Part shown: piece by piece, positions 14,593 through 18,321 of the stretch
How positions within the stretch are numbered: the stretch's first letter is position 1
Layout: each line of letters begins with the position of its first letter
Source of the DNA: JAZQHR01 sp045540815
Lineage (GTDB): Bacteria > Bacillota > Clostridia > UMGS1810
Assembly (NCBI GenBank): GCA_045540815.1
Contig: JAZQHY010000009.1
Span: forward strand, 1 to 18,321
Length of the DNA stretch: 18,321 nucleotides
Direction: 5' to 3'
Made by a program: the position numbers and the translations under genes
Notes under the pieces: generated by a model
The model's database searches: none
Seen by the model: the letters and a program-made list of their open reading frames with translations, nothing else
Told to the model about the DNA's origin: nothing

Positions 14593-15558
14593 ATGAAACG
14601 AATATTTATGGCGTTTATTTTGGTAGGCTCTTTTATTTTAACTGCTTGCAATGCTACAAGTATAGGAGTAATAGGCGGTGCAGACGGACCTACAGCTATA
14701 CTTGTTTCGGGTGAAAACCAGCGCGTTAAAGGTCAGTTTGGCGAACAATATGAAAAAAGACCCATTAGAATGTTTAACATTGACGGAGAGCTTTACTTCG
14801 ACTCGGGACTTGTCAGTGATGCCACACCTCGTTGCGGAACACTAGACGGATACTTTAAAAAAAGTGCAAGCGAAGGTAAAATTCCAAAAAAGAACGGCGA
14901 GGCAAATTTTGATGTTGAAGGTTATCAACATGCTACAAGTATTACCAAAGAGGTTAACATAGACGGTGAGTGGGTAATATTTAAAAAATATGAAAATCAA
15001 CCTGATAATCTTGATGATTATAAATATTGTTTTTATATAAAAGGACATCTTAATAATGCAGCGATTGATAGCGAAATAGTGGTGTTGACAGATAACAAGG
15101 ACATAACTTTCAGTCAAGTTTATGAGCCATTGTTAAGCTCACAACGACCAATATGCGAGAGTGTTCCATTTGTTTCACATAATACGGTTACATCAGGCGA
15201 TAAATGGGGACTTACGCTTTATGCTGATGATGTGACAAATACAGGGATGACCGTTAAATTTATGCAGTTTGGCGGAAATCCTACGGGTGAGCTGAGTACT
15301 GGTGATTGGTATGAACTTGAAAAATTGGAAGATGATACGTGGCAGACGGTGCATACAAATCGTTTAATAAATATTGTGTGGAACAGCGTGGCGTATATAA
15401 TTAAATCAAACGATATAACCGAGCTTAAGGTCGACTGGAAATGGCTCTACGGTGAGCTTCCTGCGGGGTCGTACAGACTTAGTAAGGAGGTTATGGACTT
15501 AAGAGCACCAGGTGATTTTGGCGAGAAAGTTTACAAGGTTTATTTTACAATTGAGTAG
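14593..15558 (+). CDS. Lipoprotein with IGGADGPT motif and Ig-like C-terminal domain
   Basis: This is a 321-residue exported lipoprotein of unknown function. The signal peptide ends in the lipobox LTAC (Cys19). Within a dozen residues follows TSIGVIGGADGPTAILVS (about 22-39); GGADGPT is otherwise known to me from the beta subunit of Na+-translocating oxaloacetate-type decarboxylases, an integral membrane protein, yet nothing else here resembles that family. A middle region (about 60-120) has LYFDSGLV and RCGTLDG, which I recall from uncharacterised clostridial lipoproteins. The last 130 residues look like a bacterial Ig-like domain (GDWYELEKLEDDTW, then WLYGELPAGSYRLSKEV). The preferred start is ATG 14593, behind GAGGTGA (14581-14587); GTG 14584 lies inside that site. 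It is coupled to the next gene. Confidence 0.82.
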   Translation: MKRIFMAFILVGSFILTACNATSIGVIGGADGPTAILVSGENQRVKGQFGEQYEKRPIRMFNIDGELYFDSGLVSDATPRCGTLDGYFKKSASEGKIPKKNGEANFDVEGYQHATSITKEVNIDGEWVIFKKYENQPDNLDDYKYCFYIKGHLNNAAIDSEIVVLTDNKDITFSQVYEPLLSSQRPICESVPFVSHNTVTSGDKWGLTLYADDVTNTGMTVKFMQFGGNPTGELSTGDWYELEKLEDDTWQTVHTNRLINIVWNSVAYIIKSNDITELKVDWKWLYGELPAGSYRLSKEVMDLRAPGDFGEKVYKVYFTIE

Positions 15559-15570
15559 GAGGGAATATTT

Positions 15571-16554
15571 GTGAAAAAAGCACATACCTTTTTAATCGCA
15601 ACTATGGTTATATTTGCTTTATCATTTACAACGTATGCCGGAAGTGTTCCTGAGGATTTGCTTCATTATGATGAAGCGCAAATATTCTTTGGCGAGGTTA
15701 TCGATTATTCACCTAATAAAGAAAATCCCCACGTTTCGGTATGCCCTGTAAAGAAAATTAAGGGCGATATAAAATTGGGAACGAAACAAGGATACGATAA
15801 TGCAAATCCTGTTGGTGATATTAATATTAAGCCCGGAAATGTTTATCTATTTACATATTTTGACGAGAATAATCCGACAGACATTTTTGAGGTTACAAGC
15901 TATGACACCAAAACATTAAAACTTAAAAATGTTACAGGAGATATGTGGGGGCGTTTTGAAAAGTACCTTAATGAAGGAAAATATGAAAAAGCCGAGCAGG
16001 AAAGGATAGACAAGTTAAATGCAGATTTAACAGTTGTAGGTGAAACAGCTTTATTAACATCTGTTTTGAATTTTGATGACTTAGAATGTGACAAAATAGA
16101 ATTTTCTTTGTTTGGAAAACAGGATAAATTTGAAATTGACAAAGATAAATTTTATGAAGTTGCAGATGAAATAGTTCTTACGGATATTGAAAACACTCTT
16201 GTGATGGATACTGACGATGCGCTGATTATAAGAGCATATGGAAAAGATGTTTACGAGTTAACAATATGGAATAACTGCATGGTCTCGGGAAGTCGCGTTT
16301 CTGCATATAGTGCGCCTACTGGCGATTATATAATCAGGGCAGAAGATTATAAGAAACTAGGCGCATTACTTCCTGAAGAATCACAACCAAATCTTCCACC
16401 ACTAAAAAACTTTTACGCAAACTTTGTTTATTGGTTTATATATAATTCTACCTTGGCATATGTGATTTTTGCTATAATCATTATATTAGTAATAGCTGCA
16501 GTAGGATTTTTAATTGGATATAAAGTCAGAAAAAATAGAAATGTTAACAAATAA
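15571..16554 (+). CDS. Secreted protein with C-terminal membrane anchor, function unknown
   Basis: This 327-residue protein starts at GTG 15571, with AGGAGGG (15557-15563) overlapping the stop of the lipoprotein gene. A signal peptide covers about residues 1-23 (cleavage near TYA). The soluble part is outside the cell. It opens with SVPEDLLHYDEAQIFFGEVI and has an all-beta-looking region to about 115, then a charged helical segment (RFEKYLNEGKYEKAEQERI) and a second globular part to about 280. One transmembrane helix lies at about 296-318, followed by a basic tail (KVRKNRNVNK), so the C-terminus is cytoplasmic. I do not recognise a characterised family, though similar sequences recur as hypothetical proteins in Clostridia. 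The 12-bp gap to the lipoprotein gene suggests the two work together on the membrane surface. Confidence 0.78.
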   Translation: MKKAHTFLIATMVIFALSFTTYAGSVPEDLLHYDEAQIFFGEVIDYSPNKENPHVSVCPVKKIKGDIKLGTKQGYDNANPVGDINIKPGNVYLFTYFDENNPTDIFEVTSYDTKTLKLKNVTGDMWGRFEKYLNEGKYEKAEQERIDKLNADLTVVGETALLTSVLNFDDLECDKIEFSLFGKQDKFEIDKDKFYEVADEIVLTDIENTLVMDTDDALIIRAYGKDVYELTIWNNCMVSGSRVSAYSAPTGDYIIRAEDYKKLGALLPEESQPNLPPLKNFYANFVYWFIYNSTLAYVIFAIIIILVIAAVGFLIGYKVRKNRNVNK

Positions 16555-16572
16555 TTTTTTGAGTAAATAGTT

Positions 16573-16618
16573 AAAGACCTTTTACAAAGCTCTAAAATGA
16601 GCAAAGTAAAAGGTCTTT
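16573..16618. terminator. Bidirectional intrinsic terminator between convergent genes
   Basis: A perfect 13-bp stem AAAGACCTTTTAC (16573-16585)/GTAAAAGGTCTTT (16606-16618) continues through a symmetric AAA/AAA internal loop into GCTC/GAGC with a TAAAAT hairpin loop. T-runs follow on both strands. It can serve the anchored surface protein (+) and the SASP gene (-). Confidence 0.9.
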
Positions 16619-16653
16619 TTTAATAAAGTATAATACTAATTATCGTTTAGTAA

Positions 16654-16860
16654 TTACTGCTGACCAGCGATTCTTCTTTCGTAATCCTGAATCATTTTTT
16701 TAACCATCTGACCACCGATAGAACCTGCCTGTCTAGATGTTAGGTCACCGTTGTAACCCTGTTTTAGGTTAACGCCTACTTCTGAAGCAGCTTCCATTTT
16801 AAATCTTTCCATAGCTTCTTTAGCTTCTGGAACTACATGTCCGTTTCCTTTATTCATCAT
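16654..16860 (-). CDS. Alpha/beta-type small acid-soluble spore protein (SASP)
   Basis: This 68-residue DNA-binding protein is made in the forespore, where such proteins coat DNA and protect it against UV and heat. After germination GPR protease cuts them to supply amino acids. Family features are visible in order: EAKEAMERFKMEAASEVGVN with the GPR cleavage region (SE/VGV), then LTSRQAGSIGGQMVKKMI. The start is ATG 16860, with AGGAGGTG (16871-16864) immediately upstream; a second ATG at 16857 is also possible. The frame extends to ATG 16884, but that codon lies upstream of the predicted transcription start. A sigma-G type promoter precedes it, fitting forespore expression. Confidence 0.95.
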   Translation of the reverse strand: MMNKGNGHVVPEAKEAMERFKMEAASEVGVNLKQGYNGDLTSRQAGSIGGQMVKKMIQDYERRIAGQQ

Positions 16861-16885
16861 TTTCACCTCCTGTTTGGTACACACT

Positions 16886-16914
16886 TAATATGTGCAGATA
16901 GGTGAAAAATAAAC
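16886..16914 (-). promoter_or_regulatory. Sigma-G-like forespore promoter of the SASP gene
   Basis: On the minus strand GTTTA (16914-16910) and CATATTA (16892-16886) are 17 bp apart. The -10 fits the sigma-G consensus CATWHTA fully and the -35 fits GHATR at four of five positions. The start point near 16879 gives a leader of about 20 nt. Confidence 0.72.
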
Positions 16915-16945
16915 TGGTAATTTTTATAATCAAATGTTTTGAAAA

Positions 16946-18321
16946 TTAATTGAAAATATCGTTATTTTCAAATTTTTTAAAAAGTGTTGCTATGCGTTGT
17001 CGCATTAGAAGATGCGATTTGTCGGATAGGCTAGGGTCTGTTTCAAGTACATTTTGACAAAGCTTTTGCGCTTCTTTTAATATCTCCATATCGGTAAACA
17101 GGTTTGCTACTTTAAGTTCAGGTAGTCCGTGTTGACGTGTTCCGAAAAACTCGCCCGAACCACGAAGTTCTAAGTCCTTTTGCGAAATTTTAAAACCGTC
17201 GGTAGTTGATGTCATTATATCCATTCTCTCGCGTGTGATTTCATTATCTGAGTCGGTAAACAGTATGCAGTATGATTTTTCACTGCCTCTGCCAACTCGT
17301 CCGCGAAGCTGATGTAACTGCGAAAGTCCAAATCTCTCTGCGTTTTCTATAACCATAATATTTGCGTTTGGTACGTCAACGCCAACCTCTATAACAGTAG
17401 TTGAAACTAGTAGGTCGATGTCGCCGTTTTTAAACGAAAGCATAACCCCGTCCTTTTCTTTTGCGTTCATCTTGCCGTGAAGAAGTCCTACGCGGTATGT
17501 TGGGAACACATTATCCTTTAAATTTTCGTATATTTCTATGCTTGAACGTGCATCAATTTTGTCTGATTGCTCAACTAGGGGACACACGATGTACCCCTGA
17601 CGTCCTTCGTCTAATTGTTTTTTTACAAAATTATATGCTCTTTGTCTTAGGGCTTCTGTTACCTGATATGTTTCAATAGGCTGTCTTCCTTTTGGCATAG
17701 CATTTATGACCGATATATCAAGGTCGCCGTAAAGTATCAGCGCAAGTGTACGCGGAATAGGTGTTGCTGACATAACAAGCACGTGCGCAAAATCTGATTT
17801 TTCAGATAGTTTTGCTCTTTGGTTTACACCAAATCTATGTTGCTCGTCGGTAACGCACAACGCGAGATTTTTAAACTCTACAGTATCCTCTATTATTGCG
17901 TGAGTGCCGATTACTAAATCTATCTCGCCGTTTTTTATTTTTTCAAAAGTTTCGCGTTTCTCTCTTGCTTTGGTTGAGCCTGTAAGAAGGGCGATATTTA
18001 AATTATCACTTATAATATTTTTAAGCGTGTTAAAATGCTGTGTGGCAAGTATTTCTGTAGGTGCCATAAGTGCCGACTGATATCCGTTTTTACATACGGT
18101 ATAAATTGCCGCTGCAGCAACTACCGTTTTACCGCAGCCAACGTCACCTTGAACAAGCCTGTTCATAGGTTTGTCACCAGATAAATCGGATAAAATTTCG
18201 CTTATTGCATTTGACTGCGAATCAGTAAGCGTGAACGGAAGAAGTTTTTCAAAATCTTTTTCACAATTTATATTATGTATCGAAATACCTTTTTTATTTT
18301 GACGTCTGCCTTTTAAGTAGG
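16946..18321 (-). CDS. recG: ATP-dependent DNA helicase RecG, C-terminal two thirds (5' end beyond the window)
   Basis: This is the SF2 helicase that regresses stalled forks and remodels D- and R-loops. About 457 residues are present and the frame stays open to the window edge; full RecG is about 680, so the N-terminal wedge domain is missing. Visible in order: LPFTLTDSQSNA, Walker A QGDVGCGKT (Cys where Ser is usual), motif Ia MAPTEILATQH, DEAD-type box TDEQHRFG, motif III MSATPIPRTLAL, motif V EVGVDVPNANIMVIE, and motif VI QLHQLRGRVGRG. The RecG-specific C-terminal segment follows (DLELRGSGEFFGTRQHG). Met 18166 is internal, not the start, because conserved sequence continues upstream. It reads towards the SASP gene; no strong terminator is seen after it, only a weak AT hairpin (16950-16971). 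Confidence 0.97.
   Translation of the reverse strand, partial: YLKGRRQNKKGISIHNINCEKDFEKLLPFTLTDSQSNAISEILSDLSGDKPMNRLVQGDVGCGKTVVAAAAIYTVCKNGYQSALMAPTEILATQHFNTLKNIISDNLNIALLTGSTKAREKRETFEKIKNGEIDLVIGTHAIIEDTVEFKNLALCVTDEQHRFGVNQRAKLSEKSDFAHVLVMSATPIPRTLALILYGDLDISVINAMPKGRQPIETYQVTEALRQRAYNFVKKQLDEGRQGYIVCPLVEQSDKIDARSSIEIYENLKDNVFPTYRVGLLHGKMNAKEKDGVMLSFKNGDIDLLVSTTVIEVGVDVPNANIMVIENAERFGLSQLHQLRGRVGRGSEKSYCILFTDSDNEITRERMDIMTSTTDGFKISQKDLELRGSGEFFGTRQHGLPELKVANLFTDMEILKEAQKLCQNVLETDPSLSDKSHLLMRQRIATLFKKFENNDIFN

Noticed and set aside
16861..16884. Eight-residue N-terminal extension of the SASP (ATG 16884)
   Set aside because: It is upstream of the predicted sigma-G start point and covers the AGGAGGTG ribosome site.
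16950..16971. Hairpin TTGAAAAT/ATTTTCAA at the recG end as a terminator
   Set aside because: It is pure A/T apart from one pair and overlaps the last codons; too weak to call.
18164..18166. Met 18166 as the RecG start
   Set aside because: Translation upstream stays open and encodes conserved RecG sequence (LPFTLTDSQSNA) to the window edge.
1..18321. CRISPR array, prophage, toxin-antitoxin or defence island
   Set aside because: No regularly spaced repeats, cas, phage or defence-type proteins were found on either strand.

Overview
This window is chromosomal DNA of a low-GC, spore-forming member of the Clostridia (Bacillota). The evidence is an alpha/beta small acid-soluble spore protein (SASP) gene with a sigma-G-like promoter, a SpoVB-type flippase, an S-layer-homology surface protein, AGGAGG ribosome binding sites and many intrinsic terminators. 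The genus cannot be named from the sequence. The left edge is not genomic: bases 4-35 match, in reverse complement, the MGI/BGI sequencing adapter as I remember it. Both edges cut genes, an ABC ATPase on the left and recG on the right.

Layout. (1) 37-3722, +: the tail of a MacB-type ABC ATPase, its FtsX/MacB permease (11-bp overlap) and an SLH surface protein 16 bp further on. This looks like one operon, ended by a bidirectional terminator. (2) 3836-6091: an M20 metallopeptidase (-) and a LysR regulator (+), divergent from a 32-bp palindrome in which two TTGATT-N17-TATAAT promoters lie exactly on top of each other. (3) 6172-9543, +: a SpoVB-like flippase, then thrS from its own consensus promoter. 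This ThrRS lacks most of the N-terminal TGS domain and has no room for a T-box leader. (4) 9658-10764: a YitT-family membrane protein (-), whose promoter is bracketed by a 22-bp inverted repeat made of four copies of one 10-bp box, and tRNA-Lys(CUU) (+) with its own promoter and terminator. (5) 10874-12208, +: an M20D amidohydrolase as a single transcription unit. (6) 12289-14528, +: azlC-azlD (branched-chain amino acid exporter) and tmcAL (tRNA-Met wobble acetylation), tightly spaced. (7) 14593-16554, +: a lipoprotein carrying an IGGADGPT motif plus an Ig-like domain, followed 12 bp later by a C-terminally anchored surface protein; both are uncharacterised. (8) 16654-18321, -: the SASP gene and the 3' two thirds of recG.

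Most of this is conventional housekeeping, peptide and amino-acid metabolism, and cell-surface content. There is no CRISPR array, prophage, toxin-antitoxin pair or intact insertion sequence. The points most worth a second look are regulatory architecture (the palindromic double promoter and the four-box repeat), the lipoprotein/anchor pair, the TGS-less ThrRS, the repeat structure of the SLH protein, and the adapter at the edge.
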